Origin: Hyphomicrobiales bacterium | Lineage (GTDB): Bacteria > Pseudomonadota > Alphaproteobacteria > Rhizobiales > Devosiaceae | DNA length: 34,281 nt | NCBI GenBank assembly: GCA_900470445.1 | Contig: UCAU01000043.1 | Coordinates: forward strand, 5,348-39,628 | Direction: 5' to 3' | Part shown: positions 7,301 through 16,279 of the stretch, one piece after another | How the letters are laid out: each line of letters starts with the position of its first letter | Position numbering within the stretch: position 1 is the stretch's first letter | Notes under the pieces: model-generated | Told to the model about the DNA's origin: nothing | Seen by the model: the letters and a program-made list of their open reading frames with translations, nothing else | Database searches by the model: none | Program-made: the position numbers and the translations under genes

Positions 7301-8719
7301 ATGTCGACAGCGGATATCGGCCTGATCGGGCTGGCGGTTATGGGCTCCAATCTGGCGCTGAACATCGCCGAAAAAGGCTACACGATCGCTGTCCACAACC
7401 GGTCGCCCGGGCGTATCGACGAATTCGTCGCCGAAGCCAAGGCCGAGGGCCTGGATGGCAAGACCGTTCCCAAATATGACCTCGCCGAATTCGTGCAGGC
7501 CGTGAAGGCGCCGCGCTCCATCATCATCATGGTCAAGGCCGGCAAGCCGGTGGACGAGATGATCGAGCAGCTGCTGCCACTGCTGGAAAAGGGCGACGCG
7601 ATCATCGAGTGCGGCAATTCGCTGTTCACCGATACGCAGCGCCGGTTCGGTTACCTGACCCCCAAGGGCATCGGCTATCTCGGCGTCGGCGTTTCCGGCG
7701 GTGAAGAGGGCGCGCGCCACGGCCCCTCTATCATGGTCGGCGGCTCCAAGGAGCAGTGGCACAATGCCGAAGCGGTGCTGACCGCTATCGCGGCCAAGTT
7801 CAATGGCGAAAGCTGCTGTGCCTATCTGGGCGAAGGTGGCGCGGGCCATTTCGTCAAGACCATCCACAATGGCATCGAATATGGCGACATGCAGATGATC
7901 GCCGAAGTCTATGGCGTGATGCGCGATGGGCTGGGCATGAGCCCGGGCGAATGCGCTGACGTGTTCAAGGAATGGAACAAGGGCCCGCTCAATTCCTACC
8001 TGATCGAAATCACCGGTCATGTGCTGGCTGCTGTCGATAGCGAAACCGGCAAGCCGCTGGTGGAGCTGATCCTCGATAAGGCGGGCCAGAAGGGCACCGG
8101 CGTCTGGTCGGCAATTGCGGCTCAGCAGATGGGCGTCCCGGCCACGGCCATCGAGGGCGCCGTTGCGGCCCGCTCGATTTCATCGCGCAAGGAAGAGCGC
8201 GTGGCGGCCGAGGCAATCTATGGCAAGCGCGCTGTGGGCAAGGCCGACGTTACGCTGGCGGATCTGGAAAAGGCGCTGCTGGCCGGCAAGATTGTCTCTT
8301 ACGCGCAGGGCTTTGCGGTGATCGCCAAGGCTTCGGAAGAAAACGGCTGGAACCTGCCTTTGGCAACCATCGCCAAGATCTGGCGCGCCGGCTGCATCAT
8401 CCGCTCGCGGTTCCTCGATCAGATGTCGGCTGCCTATGAAAAGGGCGGCAATGTGAACCTGCTGGTGGTGCCTGACTTCGTCACCCTGATGAAGGACGCG
8501 CATCCGAGCCTGCGCAAGGTCGTGGCGGCAGCGGCTGTCGGGGAATTCCCGATGATCTGCCTCTCGGCGGCACTCAGCTATTTCGACAGCTATCGGCAGG
8601 CCCAGGGCACGGCCAACCTGATCCAGGGCCAGCGCGACTTCTTCGGTGCGCATGGCTTTGAGATTGTGGGCCGTGGCACCGACCTGCACGGCACCTGGCC
8701 AAGCACGCTGGGCAAGTAA
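7301..8719 (+). CDS. gnd: 6-phosphogluconate dehydrogenase (decarboxylating, NADP-dependent)
   Basis: 472 aa, the length of the long (E. coli-type) Gnd family. It converts 6-phosphogluconate to ribulose 5-phosphate, CO2 and NADPH. Dinucleotide motif GLIGLAVMG at residues 7-15; HNRSP (32-36) supplies the Asn-Arg that binds the NADP 2'-phosphate. Substrate and catalytic blocks are VGVSGGEEGARHGPSIMVGG and GAGHFVKTIHNGIEYGDMQ, with the catalytic Lys in HFVK. The C-terminal GTDLHGTWPS-type tail is intact. The ATG at 7301 follows GGAAGGA. It is divergent from the gluconate operon, and the proteins together form a gluconate shunt into the pentose phosphate pathway. Confidence 0.97.
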   Translation: MSTADIGLIGLAVMGSNLALNIAEKGYTIAVHNRSPGRIDEFVAEAKAEGLDGKTVPKYDLAEFVQAVKAPRSIIIMVKAGKPVDEMIEQLLPLLEKGDAIIECGNSLFTDTQRRFGYLTPKGIGYLGVGVSGGEEGARHGPSIMVGGSKEQWHNAEAVLTAIAAKFNGESCCAYLGEGGAGHFVKTIHNGIEYGDMQMIAEVYGVMRDGLGMSPGECADVFKEWNKGPLNSYLIEITGHVLAAVDSETGKPLVELILDKAGQKGTGVWSAIAAQQMGVPATAIEGAVAARSISSRKEERVAAEAIYGKRAVGKADVTLADLEKALLAGKIVSYAQGFAVIAKASEENGWNLPLATIAKIWRAGCIIRSRFLDQMSAAYEKGGNVNLLVVPDFVTLMKDAHPSLRKVVAAAAVGEFPMICLSAALSYFDSYRQAQGTANLIQGQRDFFGAHGFEIVGRGTDLHGTWPSTLGK

Positions 8720-8722
8720 GGC

Positions 8723-9397
8723 TTAAGCCAGCGGCACCCAGCCGGTCTCGGTCTTTTCCAGTATTGGCGAATTGAGTGGCGCGACAATCCTGTCGCGCCA
8801 TTTTTGCATTGGCTCGTGCCATTTATTGCCTTGCAGCATGGCGGCGCCGATAGCGACGGGCTCAATGCCGGCTTTGGTGAGCAGGCGCATGACGGCGGCC
8901 ATCGAGGTGCCGGAGCTGATGACATCGTCGATCACCGCGACGCGCTTGCCCTCAAGCAGCGGCAGCATGCGGGGGTCGATGAACAGGGTTTTGGCGTTAT
9001 TGGGGCTGGTGATCGAGCTCATCGGCTCGGAGAGGGCGTCGTCGTACCAGAATTTGCGCGACGTCCCGAGCGGCACGATGCGGCTGTGGCCGAGGCGGCG
9101 GGCGACATTGGGGGCGAGGTGCAGGCCCAGGGTGGGGACGCCGATGATGATTTCCGGCGCGAAGGGACGCAGCAGATCAGCGAGGCCATGGGCGAGGGCG
9201 TCGGCGACGGTGAAGCTGGCCTGGTTGATGATCAGCGAGGCGACCGCGCGCGTGCCGTCGCCGGGCAGGATGCGGATGGGCAGCAGGAGCCGGCGTCCGT
9301 CCGGGAGCGTGGCCGGGTAGGCTTCGGCAAAGCTGCCCGTGGAGGCGGCGTGCGGGGGCAGGATATCCTGCCAGAACTGGTGCGGCAGCAGTGACAA
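8723..9397 (-). CDS. Phosphoribosyltransferase family protein
   Basis: 224 aa from a TTG at 9397, chosen because AAGGA lies 11 bases upstream and no ATG or GTG fits; the start is uncertain. The PRPP-binding motif VIDDVISSGTS is at residues 155-165, preceded by hydrophobic GKRVA. An upstream half carries IIGVPTLGLHLAPNVARRLG, the typical first part of a type I PRT fold. The aromatic-rich RKFWYDD hood-like segment does not identify the base substrate. Likely nucleobase salvage, in keeping with the purine genes further right, but this is inference. Tail to tail with gnd (3-base gap) and divergent from the M20 gene. Confidence 0.82.
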   Translation of the reverse strand: MSLLPHQFWQDILPPHAASTGSFAEAYPATLPDGRRLLLPIRILPGDGTRAVASLIINQASFTVADALAHGLADLLRPFAPEIIIGVPTLGLHLAPNVARRLGHSRIVPLGTSRKFWYDDALSEPMSSITSPNNAKTLFIDPRMLPLLEGKRVAVIDDVISSGTSMAAVMRLLTKAGIEPVAIGAAMLQGNKWHEPMQKWRDRIVAPLNSPILEKTETGWVPLA

Positions 9398-9470
9398 AAG
9401 CGAGGTTTTCCTTGCTGGCGGGAGGGGATTGGCCGAAAAGTCACCTATCCCAATTTGACGAGCTTGTCCC

Positions 9471-10640
9471 GTGACTCTTCCTGACGGCAATGACCCTTTC
9501 GACCTCGACGCCATGATTGCGCTGCGGCGCGATCTGCATGCCCATCCTGAACTCGGCTTTGAGGAAGTGCGGACCAGCGCCATTGTCGCTGAGCAGCTGG
9601 AGCAGGCGGGCATTGCGGTGCATCGCGGGCTGGGCAAAACCGGAGTGGTGGGCACGCTCAAGGTGGGGAATGGGACGCGGCGGATTGCGTTGCGGGCCGA
9701 TATGGATGCGCTCGCCATGCCAGAGCTGGCCGAGCGGGACTATGGCTCGAAGGTTCCAAACACTATGCATGCCTGTGGGCATGATGGGCACACGGTGATG
9801 CTGCTGGCGGCGGCGAGGCATCTGGCGCGGACGCGGAATTTTTCCGGGACCGTGCATTTCGTGTTCCAGCCGGCCGAGGAAGGGCGCGGCGGGGCCAAGG
9901 CCATGATCGATGAGGGATTTTTCGAGCTGTTCCCGGTGGACGCGGCCTATGGGCTGCACAACATGCCGGGGCTGGCGACGGACGAAATGGCGGTGGTGGC
10001 GGGGCCGCAACTTGCTTCCTCAGATAGCTGGGAAGTGGTGTTCCGGGGTATTGGCACACATGGCGCCAAGCCGCATCTGGGGCGTGATGCGGTGACGGCG
10101 GCGGGACAGTTTTTGATGGCCGTGCATACGATCGTGGCGCGGCGGATCGATCCATTGCAGCCGGCGGTGGTGAGTGCCTGTGCGGTGAGCGCGGGGGACT
10201 TCAAGGCGCTCAATGTCATTCCCGATGAGGTGCGGATCGGGGGCACGGCGCGGGCCTATTCGGCTGCGGTGCGGGACCAGTTGGAAGACGAAATCGGCCG
10301 GTTGGCGCGGGGCGTGGCGGCGACGTTCGGCATCGAGGCGGAATATGAATTCCTGCGCCGGATTCCGCCGGTGGTGAATGATGCCAATGCAACGCGGCGG
10401 GCGCTGGCGGCGGCGCAGGCTGCGACGGGGCGGGCCGTCGTTACCGATTTCCCGCCGTCGACAGCGGGCGATGACTTTGCGTTTTTCGGGTCGGCCGTGC
10501 CGGGGGCCTATGTGTGGCTGGGCAACGGACCGGCGGTGGACGGGGCGCTGCACCACAATTCGCGCTATGATTTCAACGACGATGCGATCGCGACGGGCGC
10601 GCGGTATTGGACGGCGCTGGTGGAGCAGGAATTGCGCTAG
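9471..10640 (+). CDS. M20 family amidohydrolase (hippurate hydrolase/N-acyl amino acid hydrolase type)
   Basis: 389 aa, starting at a GTG. The N-terminus LRRDLHAHPELGFEE (18-32), then ALRADMDALAM (73-83), MHACGHDGHT (99-108) with the metal-binding Cys/His, and FVFQPAEEGRGGAKAMI define the M20D subfamily (HipO, IAA-amino acid hydrolase, ammonia-forming aminoacylases). The late STAGDDFAFF and LHHNSRYDFND blocks complete the dimetal site. Cytosolic hydrolysis of an N-acylated amino acid or amide; substrate unknown. No strong Shine-Dalgarno is seen before the GTG. The 3' end overlaps the minus-strand nucleoside hydrolase by 4 bases. Confidence 0.9.
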   Translation: MTLPDGNDPFDLDAMIALRRDLHAHPELGFEEVRTSAIVAEQLEQAGIAVHRGLGKTGVVGTLKVGNGTRRIALRADMDALAMPELAERDYGSKVPNTMHACGHDGHTVMLLAAARHLARTRNFSGTVHFVFQPAEEGRGGAKAMIDEGFFELFPVDAAYGLHNMPGLATDEMAVVAGPQLASSDSWEVVFRGIGTHGAKPHLGRDAVTAAGQFLMAVHTIVARRIDPLQPAVVSACAVSAGDFKALNVIPDEVRIGGTARAYSAAVRDQLEDEIGRLARGVAATFGIEAEYEFLRRIPPVVNDANATRRALAAAQAATGRAVVTDFPPSTAGDDFAFFGSAVPGAYVWLGNGPAVDGALHHNSRYDFNDDAIATGARYWTALVEQELR

Positions 10641-11539
10641 GCGCGCTGCAGGCCCTGTGCGAGCAAAGCCAGCGCGCCCTCGGCATTAACGTGCATGGCG
10701 GCTTTCACGGGCGGGACTCCGGCGCGGGCGGGCTTGAGGGCCCCGGTGTCGCCATCGTCACCAAGATCGACAGCAAGATGGCGTTCTTCGACGCCGAACA
10801 GACTGGGGTCGAGCGCCAGCAGCATGACGCAGGGGTCGTGCAGAGGGCGGCTTTGCCGGCCCTCGCCAAAGTATAGCGCGATGACATCGGCGGCGATGGT
10901 GCCGGCTGTCGTGCCGCGCAGGCTATTCATCCAGGTGGCGTCGGCGCGCACTTTGCGGGTGACGTCGAGCGGCACCAGAGTCAGGTCGAGGCCAGCGCGG
11001 AACACAATATCGGCGGCCTCTGGATCGGTGGCGAAGTTGAATTCGGAGCGGGCGCCGATATTGCCCGGCTCGTCCACAGCGCCGCCCATGGCGATAACCT
11101 GCCCGATCCGCGCTGCGGCAGCGGGATGGCTGGTGATGAGCTGGGCGATATTGGTCAACGGGCCGAGCGCCAGAATATCGATGGTGCCGCTGGGCTCGGC
11201 CAGGAGCAGATCGGCCATCCATGCCACTGCGTCGTGCAGGGGCTCGGCCGCCGGCTCGGGCAGCACGAGGCCCTGCACACCATCAGCGCCATGAACCGCC
11301 ACCACATCGATGCCCCAGCGCCGCAACGGCTTGGCGGCGCCGATGATGACCGGAATATCGCTGCGGCCCATGGCGGCCAGCAGCCGTCCGGCATTGCGGG
11401 TGGTGTTGTCGATGCCGATATTGCCGGCCACGGTTGTCAGCCCCAGCACGTCGAACCGTCCGCAATTCAGCGCATGCAGGATTGCGACGGCGTCGTCGAG
11501 GCCGGGATCGGTATCGATGATGATGCGGCGATTAGTCAT
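10637..11539 (-). CDS. Nucleoside hydrolase (IunH family), operon B copy
   Basis: 300 aa, usual for inosine-uridine preferring nucleoside hydrolases, which split the N-glycosidic bond to base and ribose. The calcium-binding motif DTDPGLDDA is at residues 10-18. [24 protein letters not shown] and [15 protein letters not shown] are the standard later blocks, and [12 protein letters not shown] carries the catalytic His/Asp region near the C-terminus. The ATG at 11539 overlaps the ade stop by 8 bases, indicating translational coupling. It is the last gene of the minus-strand purine operon B. A distinct paralogue lies at 26455-27399. Confidence 0.95.
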   Translation of the reverse strand: MTNRRIIIDTDPGLDDAVAILHALNCGRFDVLGLTTVAGNIGIDNTTRNAGRLLAAMGRSDIPVIIGAAKPLRRWGIDVVAVHGADGVQGLVLPEPAAEPLHDAVAWMADLLLAEPSGTIDILALGPLTNIAQLITSHPAAAARIGQVIAMGGAVDEPGNIGARSEFNFATDPEAADIVFRAGLDLTLVPLDVTRKVRADATWMNSLRGTTAGTIAADVIALYFGEGRQSRPLHDPCVMLLALDPSLFGVEERHLAVDLGDDGDTGALKPARAGVPPVKAAMHVNAEGALALLAQGLQRA

Positions 11540-13331
11540 AAAGCGGCTGCAATACCATTTCGGGGACCTTGACCAGGCCTTTATCTGTAATGCGGATTTC
11601 GGGGATCACCGAAAGCGGGATGAGGTTAAAGCCCATATAAGGGATGGTGCAGCCGGCGGCCTCCCAAGCGGTTTTGAGCACTCGGTTTTCGGCGGCGACG
11701 TCATGGACGCGTTTGTCGGAGATCAGGCCCGCGACGGGCAGGCCGACAAAGGCGGTGACCTTGCCATTCTGCACCACGACGATGCCGCCCTTGGCGGCGT
11801 CGATGGTTTCGAGGGCCAGTTGCATATCGGCCTCATTGGTGCCAGCGAGCAGGATATTGTGGCTGTCGTGGCCGACGCTGGAGCCAACGGCGCCGTTCTT
11901 GAGGCCGAAATCCTGCAGCAGGCCATGGGCGATGCCGCCCTTGGATTTGCCGTGGCGCTCGATAACGGTGACGAAGCTGAGATTGTGCTTATCGAGAATA
12001 CTGGCCCAATCATTGGCGGGCTCGATGGCGACCTTGCGGTGGGGCAGGACAATGCCGGGCAGTTCGATGCCGATGGCATTGGCGGTGACCGGGCCGGTCG
12101 GCAGTTCGGGCGTGAGCTTGAGGCCCTTGGGCAGGTGGACAGTATTGTAGGCCGCCTCGGGGTAGCGGTAGCGCTGGTTGAGGGTTTCCTCCAGCACGGG
12201 CATGACCTTGCGCTGGTCGACGACCAGTTCGCCGCCATACCAGGTGCTGACCGGCTTCATGTCATCGCCCAGCAGCACCAGATCCGCGCGGCGGCCGCCG
12301 CCGAGGCCACCGATTTCATCACCGAGGCCGAAGCGGGTGGCGCTATGCAGCGAGCCCATGGCCCAAGCCTGTTCGGGCTTCATGCCCAGGCGGATGGCTT
12401 CGCGGACGACCCAATCGAGGCCGAAGGTCAGCAGGTCATCGGCGTCGCGATCATCGGTGCAGACGGCGAAGCGCTTGTGGCTGGCGCCTTGCTCGGTGAT
12501 GGGCTTGATGGCTTCGACGATGGAATTCCACGGCGTGGCCGGGTTGCCGCCGCGCAGGAAGACCCAGATGCCGGCATCAATGAAATCATTAGAAATGTCG
12601 CGGTCGATGGCCTCATGCGTGTCGGTGACGCCGGAGGCAGCATAGGGCGCGACGAAGTCGCGGCCATAGATGTGACCGGAAACCGGGCGGTTACGCTTGA
12701 GCGATTCAGCGATGATGGCGTGGCTGCGCGGATCGCCCATGGCGACGGGCACGAAGTCCATTTTCTCGCCCAGCGCCATGGCTTCGGGCCATTTGTCGAA
12801 CAGCGCGCCGATCTTGTCGGGGGTGAGGTCGCCGCCAGCGGTTTCGAGCTCCGGGGAGGTGGCGGGCACGGTGGACGGGACCGTCAGAAAAATCGAGAGC
12901 GGGGCGAGACGCGCATCTTCGAGCATGGCTTCAACGCCCGCCACGTCCATGACATTGCCGATCTCGTGGCTGTCGCAGAAAATGGTGGTGGTGCCGTTCA
13001 GCAGCGCGGCTTCCGCATAGGCGCAGGCGGTGACCATCGAGCTTTCGATATGGATGTGTGGGTCGACCAGACCCGGCGCGATAATGCCGCCCTTGGCGTC
13101 GTAGACGGCTTTGGGCGTGGGGGCCTTCTTGTAGGTGCCGGCGGGGTGGATGGCGGCGATGCGGCCACCGACCAGCCAGATTTCCGTATCATCGGCAATC
13201 CTCTCGGAATAGGTCGAGAGCACACGGGCGCCTGTGATGACCAGATCGGCGGGGGCGGCGCCGCGCGCGACGGCGGCGAGGGCCTGGGTCTGCTGCCAGA
13301 GCGGGGCGACGGAAAAGCGAGTGAGGGCCAA
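11532..13331 (-). CDS. ade: Adenine deaminase (COG1001), operon B copy
   Basis: 599 aa, close to E. coli Ade (588). The family converts adenine to hypoxanthine and ammonia. The start is a TTG at 13331 with AAGGAG 8 bases upstream; the open frame further upstream overlaps the M20 gene and is spurious. Metal motif HIH at residues 92-94 (PHIHIESSM), then [26 protein letters not shown] and [11 protein letters not shown]-terminal domain has [11 protein letters not shown] and VVQNGKV. Two motifs differ from typical Ade: DPHE is DSHE, and GH(C/A)PG is GHIYG, so substrate preference may differ. Flanked by an M20 enzyme and a nucleoside hydrolase. Confidence 0.9.
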   Translation of the reverse strand: MALTRFSVAPLWQQTQALAAVARGAAPADLVITGARVLSTYSERIADDTEIWLVGGRIAAIHPAGTYKKAPTPKAVYDAKGGIIAPGLVDPHIHIESSMVTACAYAEAALLNGTTTIFCDSHEIGNVMDVAGVEAMLEDARLAPLSIFLTVPSTVPATSPELETAGGDLTPDKIGALFDKWPEAMALGEKMDFVPVAMGDPRSHAIIAESLKRNRPVSGHIYGRDFVAPYAASGVTDTHEAIDRDISNDFIDAGIWVFLRGGNPATPWNSIVEAIKPITEQGASHKRFAVCTDDRDADDLLTFGLDWVVREAIRLGMKPEQAWAMGSLHSATRFGLGDEIGGLGGGRRADLVLLGDDMKPVSTWYGGELVVDQRKVMPVLEETLNQRYRYPEAAYNTVHLPKGLKLTPELPTGPVTANAIGIELPGIVLPHRKVAIEPANDWASILDKHNLSFVTVIERHGKSKGGIAHGLLQDFGLKNGAVGSSVGHDSHNILLAGTNEADMQLALETIDAAKGGIVVVQNGKVTAFVGLPVAGLISDKRVHDVAAENRVLKTAWEAAGCTIPYMGFNLIPLSVIPEIRITDKGLVKVPEMVLQPLYD

Positions 13332-13336
13332 GTGGT

Positions 13337-14719
13337 CTACTCCTTGAAGGCGTGAAGGATGCGCACCCAGGAGCGGATGCCTTTGTGGAAACTCGACAAG
13401 TCGTATTTCTCGTTGGGCGAGTGGATGCGGTTGTCGAAGCGGGCGAAGCCGATCAGCATGGAATCCATGCCGAGGCGCTTCTTGAATTCGCCCAGAATGG
13501 GGATGGAGCCGCCGGTGCCGGCCAGGGCGGTTTCGCGGTTCCATTCGGCGGTAAGGGCGGCGCGGGCCTTGGTGAGCAGGGGGCCGTCGAGATCCATGAT
13601 CTGGGCGGGCGCGGCGGCATAGGCCTTGAAGGTGACGCTGCAATCGGCCGGTAACAGATCGGTTACGAATTGGCGGAACAGGGCGCGGATGCGGTCGGGG
13701 TCTTGGCCCGCCACGAGGCGGAAGCTGAGCTTGGCGCTGGCCTGGGCGGGGATGACGGTCTTGAAGCCATCGCCGGTATAGCCGCTCCACACGCCATTGA
13801 TTTCACAGGTGGGGCGGGCCCCGACCTGTTCGAGCACCGAGCGGCCGGTTTCGCCGGCGGGGACGGAAAGGCCGACATCGGCAAGGAACTTCTCGGCGTC
13901 GAAGGGCAGGCGGTTCCACTGGTCGATGATGGCGGCGGGAACCTCCTGCACGCCATCGTAGAAGCCGGGGATGGCGACTGCGCCATCATCGCTACGCAGC
14001 TTGCCGATAATGCTGCCGATCAGCTGGGCGGCATTGCGGGCGGCGCTGCCGAACATGCCGGAATGCAGGTCCCGGTCACCCGCTGTGATGGTGAATTCCT
14101 CGCTGACAAAGCCGCGCCACATGGTGGTGATGGCGGGAGTATCGTGGTCCCACATGTCGGTGTCGCAGACCAGGATCGTGTCGGCCTGCAGGTCCTCGGC
14201 ATTGGCCTCGAGAAACGGTCCGAGCGAGGGGCTGCCGGCTTCTTCCTCGCCCTCAAACAGCATGGAAATGCGGATTGGTAGCGTGCCGGTTACTGCTTTG
14301 TAGGCGCGACAGGCTTCGATGAAGGTCAGCAATTGGCCTTTATCGTCGGAGGCGCCGCGGCCCAGGATGAAGGTTTCGCCATCGGGCTGTGGGGCGAGGG
14401 ACGGCTCGAAGGGCGGCGTGGTCCAGAGGGCGAGGGGATCGACGGGCTGGACGTCATAATGGCCGTAAAACAACACATGGGGGCCGGCGATTTTGGGGCC
14501 GTGGCCGACGACCATGGGGTGACCCGCCGTGTCGCGGACGGAAGCGTCAAAGCCCATGCCGGCCAATTCGCCCGCGAGCCATTCGGCGGCGCGGCGGCAA
14601 TCGTCCTTGTAGTGGGGTTCGGTGGAGACCGAGGGGATGCGGATCAGCTCGAAGAGGCGGTTTAGGCTATCATCGAGATTGGCATCGACGGCCTCGAGAA
14701 TGGCGGTGAGTTCGGTCAT
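13337..14719 (-). CDS. M20 family dipeptidase/ArgE-DapE-like metallohydrolase
   Basis: 460 aa, matching the M20 'dipeptidase' (CNDP/PepV-like) subfamily. FYGHYDVQP at 84-92 holds the first metal-binding His and the following Asp; [12 protein letters not shown] (119-130) has the bridging Asp; [12 protein letters not shown] (155-166) has the catalytic Glu and next metal ligand. [17 protein letters not shown] is the lid/dimer-domain His motif. It should cleave an amide bond next to a free carboxylate. Its start overlaps the stop of the upstream amidohydrolase gene (ATGA), and its own 3' end carries the Shine-Dalgarno of ade. Tight coupling to purine deaminases is unusual and points to an amide- or amino-acid-linked purine substrate. 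Confidence 0.92.
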   Translation of the reverse strand: MTELTAILEAVDANLDDSLNRLFELIRIPSVSTEPHYKDDCRRAAEWLAGELAGMGFDASVRDTAGHPMVVGHGPKIAGPHVLFYGHYDVQPVDPLALWTTPPFEPSLAPQPDGETFILGRGASDDKGQLLTFIEACRAYKAVTGTLPIRISMLFEGEEEAGSPSLGPFLEANAEDLQADTILVCDTDMWDHDTPAITTMWRGFVSEEFTITAGDRDLHSGMFGSAARNAAQLIGSIIGKLRSDDGAVAIPGFYDGVQEVPAAIIDQWNRLPFDAEKFLADVGLSVPAGETGRSVLEQVGARPTCEINGVWSGYTGDGFKTVIPAQASAKLSFRLVAGQDPDRIRALFRQFVTDLLPADCSVTFKAYAAAPAQIMDLDGPLLTKARAALTAEWNRETALAGTGGSIPILGEFKKRLGMDSMLIGFARFDNRIHSPNEKYDLSSFHKGIRSWVRILHAFKE

Positions 14720-16041
14720 CGGGCAGCCTCGTCGATGCGGATCATTTCGGCCTTGAACTGGGTGGCGATCTGCATGGCGTCGCGCAGGGTCTTGTGGGGA
14801 TCGAGCGTCTGCACCTGCCGGTTGCGCATCAGCCAGCGGCCGGCGACCATAGTGTCGGTGACGTCAGTTGGCATGGCGGCGAAAACCAGCATCGAATAGG
14901 CGTCGTAAATCGGGTGCAGGCGCGGGGCGGCGAGGCTGATGCGGATCAGGTCGGCCTGTTTGCCGGTTTCGAGCGAGCCGGTCTTGAGGTTGAGGCTGAG
15001 GGCGCGGGCGCCTTCGATGGTGGCCATGCGGACGACGTCGAGAGCGGGCAGCGGCTTGCGGGAGCCGCCGAGCAGTTTGGCGAACATCGAGACGGGGGCG
15101 AACTGGCTGAACAGGTCCAGCGTGTTGCCGCTCATGGCGCCGTCGCTGCCGATGCCGGTGGGCAGGCCCGCGTTGCGCAGTTTTTCGACCGGGGCGATGC
15201 CGCGACCGGCCTTGCCGTTGGAGCGCGGATTGGTGACGGCGCAGACCTGGGCTTCGGACATCATGGTGATATCGGCGTCGTCCAGTTGCAGGCAGTGGGC
15301 GCAGATCAAGTTTGGTTTGAGCAGGCCAGCGTCGCGGGTGACGGCGACGGTGGACTGATTGTGATTGTCGCGGGCCCAGGCGACTTCCAGTGCGCTTTCG
15401 GCCAAGTGCATCTGAACAGGCACGTCGGGGTGATCCGCGGACCAGCGGGCGACGCGCTCCATGACCTTGAGGCCGGTGGAGTAGGGCGCGTGGGGGGCAA
15501 TCGACGGGGTGATCAGTGGGTGGCCAGCGAACTCGGCGACCAGTTCTTCGACACGCGCGAAACCTTCGTCGAAATCCTTGTGATCGGGCGGGTCGAAATC
15601 GGCCAGCGTTTGGCCGACAATGGCGCGCAGGCCCGATTGGCCGGCAATGCGGCCGACTTCGGTTTCGAAATAATACATGTCGGCGACGGTGGTGACGCCG
15701 CCCTGGATCATTTCGAGTGCCGAAAGGGCAGAACCGGCGCGGACCATTTCGGGGGTGACGAATTTGCGCTCGAGCGGGAGGATATAGCGATAGAGACGGT
15801 CGTCAACGTCTTCGCCCAGACCGCGGAAAACCGACATGCCCATGTGGCAATGGGCGTTGACCATGCCGGGCATGACGATATCGCCATTGCAGTCGACGAT
15901 TTCGGCGTTTTCCACGGTCGGCGGGGTGCCGGAGCCGAGGGCGGTGATGGTGTCGCCGTCGATCTGCAGCCAGCCAGAGCGGTGCTCGGTGAGGGCGTCG
16001 TCGAGGGTGAGCAGCCAGGCATTGGTCAGGATGGTGGTCAT
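14716..16041 (-). CDS. TRZ/ATZ-type amidohydrolase (MtaD/SAH deaminase-like), operon B copy
   Basis: 441 aa, the length of the 5-methylthioadenosine/S-adenosylhomocysteine deaminase family, which deaminates the 6-amino group of adenosine derivatives. Metal ligands HCH at 64-66 (VNAHCHMGMSVFRG), SIAPHAPYS, then MHLAES with His212 and the catalytic Glu215, AHCLQLDD, and the late Asp in GIGSDGAMSGN. All catalytic positions are conserved. The ATG at 16041 is preceded by GAGGAT. Cytosolic. It may be transcribed from operon B through the repeat-rich gap or from its own start; no clear promoter was found. Other family substrates include 8-oxoguanine, pterins and s-triazines, so the substrate is open. 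Confidence 0.88.
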   Translation of the reverse strand: MTTILTNAWLLTLDDALTEHRSGWLQIDGDTITALGSGTPPTVENAEIVDCNGDIVMPGMVNAHCHMGMSVFRGLGEDVDDRLYRYILPLERKFVTPEMVRAGSALSALEMIQGGVTTVADMYYFETEVGRIAGQSGLRAIVGQTLADFDPPDHKDFDEGFARVEELVAEFAGHPLITPSIAPHAPYSTGLKVMERVARWSADHPDVPVQMHLAESALEVAWARDNHNQSTVAVTRDAGLLKPNLICAHCLQLDDADITMMSEAQVCAVTNPRSNGKAGRGIAPVEKLRNAGLPTGIGSDGAMSGNTLDLFSQFAPVSMFAKLLGGSRKPLPALDVVRMATIEGARALSLNLKTGSLETGKQADLIRISLAAPRLHPIYDAYSMLVFAAMPTDVTDTMVAGRWLMRNRQVQTLDPHKTLRDAMQIATQFKAEMIRIDEAAR

Positions 16042-16070
16042 GGGCGTGATCCTCGCGCGTTGAGCGCTTC

Positions 16071-16206
16071 CCTTCTCCCCTTGCGGGAGAAGGTGGCTCG
16101 GCGCAGCCGAGACGGATGAGGGGTCTGCGATATTGCCGGGCGCACGGCGTGGGGAGAGAACCCCTCACCCGCCCTTCGGGCACCCTCTCCCGCAAGGGGA
16201 GAGGGG
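16071..16206. repeat. Palindromic intergenic mosaic, first element
   Basis: A chain of stem-loops: CCTTCTCCC/GGGAGAAGG (16071-16093), CTCGGC-GCA-GCCGAG (16097-16111), a wide TGAGGGGT/ACCCCTCA pair (about 16117 with 16160-16167), and CCTCTCCC/GGGAGAGG (16184-16204). Such 'CCTTCTCCCCTTGCGGGAGAAGG' type units are common dispersed intergenic repeats in Hyphomicrobiales. It sits between the ABC ATPase and the amidohydrolase genes. It may fold in the transcript and alter expression of downstream genes. Confidence 0.8.
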
Positions 16207-16237
16207 AGGCCCGTGGCTTTCGGGCATTTTGCCACGA

Positions 16238-16266
16238 CCTCGTGGTTCGACGCGCTCACCATGAGG
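16238..16266. repeat. Short palindromic repeat of the CCTCGTGGT/ACCATGAGG type
   Basis: CCTCGTGGT (16238-16246) pairs with ACCATGAGG (16258-16266) with one G-T type mismatch, loop 11 bases. It is a second kind of dispersed palindrome, abutting the first mosaic and ending 14 bases from the ABC ATPase stop codon. Confidence 0.65.
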
Positions 16267-16279
16267 TCTAGTTGGTTCA

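Noticed and set aside
11310..13355. 681-codon open frame on the plus strand opposite ade and the nucleoside hydrolase
   Set aside because: Antisense shadow of GC-rich coding sequence. The minus-strand frames carry complete family motifs; the plus-strand product is repetitive Gly/Asp-rich with no domain and no ribosome-binding site.
13332..13790. N-terminal extension of ade
   Set aside because: The open frame overlaps the M20 gene; its Arg/Pro/His-rich translation is not protein-like, and a good Shine-Dalgarno marks the TTG at 13331.
14651..14664. Further copy of the LacI-type motif (GGCGGTTTA)
   Set aside because: It lies within the M20 coding sequence, only one half-site matches, and no promoter is near.
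14794..16119. 441-codon open frame on the plus strand opposite the operon B amidohydrolase
   Set aside because: Same antisense effect; the composition (Gly, Asp, Gln, His rich, low complexity) is that of a reversed coding strand.
16071..16206. Possible CRISPR array
   Set aside because: The repeats are palindromic stems of different sequence, not identical direct repeats with equal spacers, and no cas genes are present.
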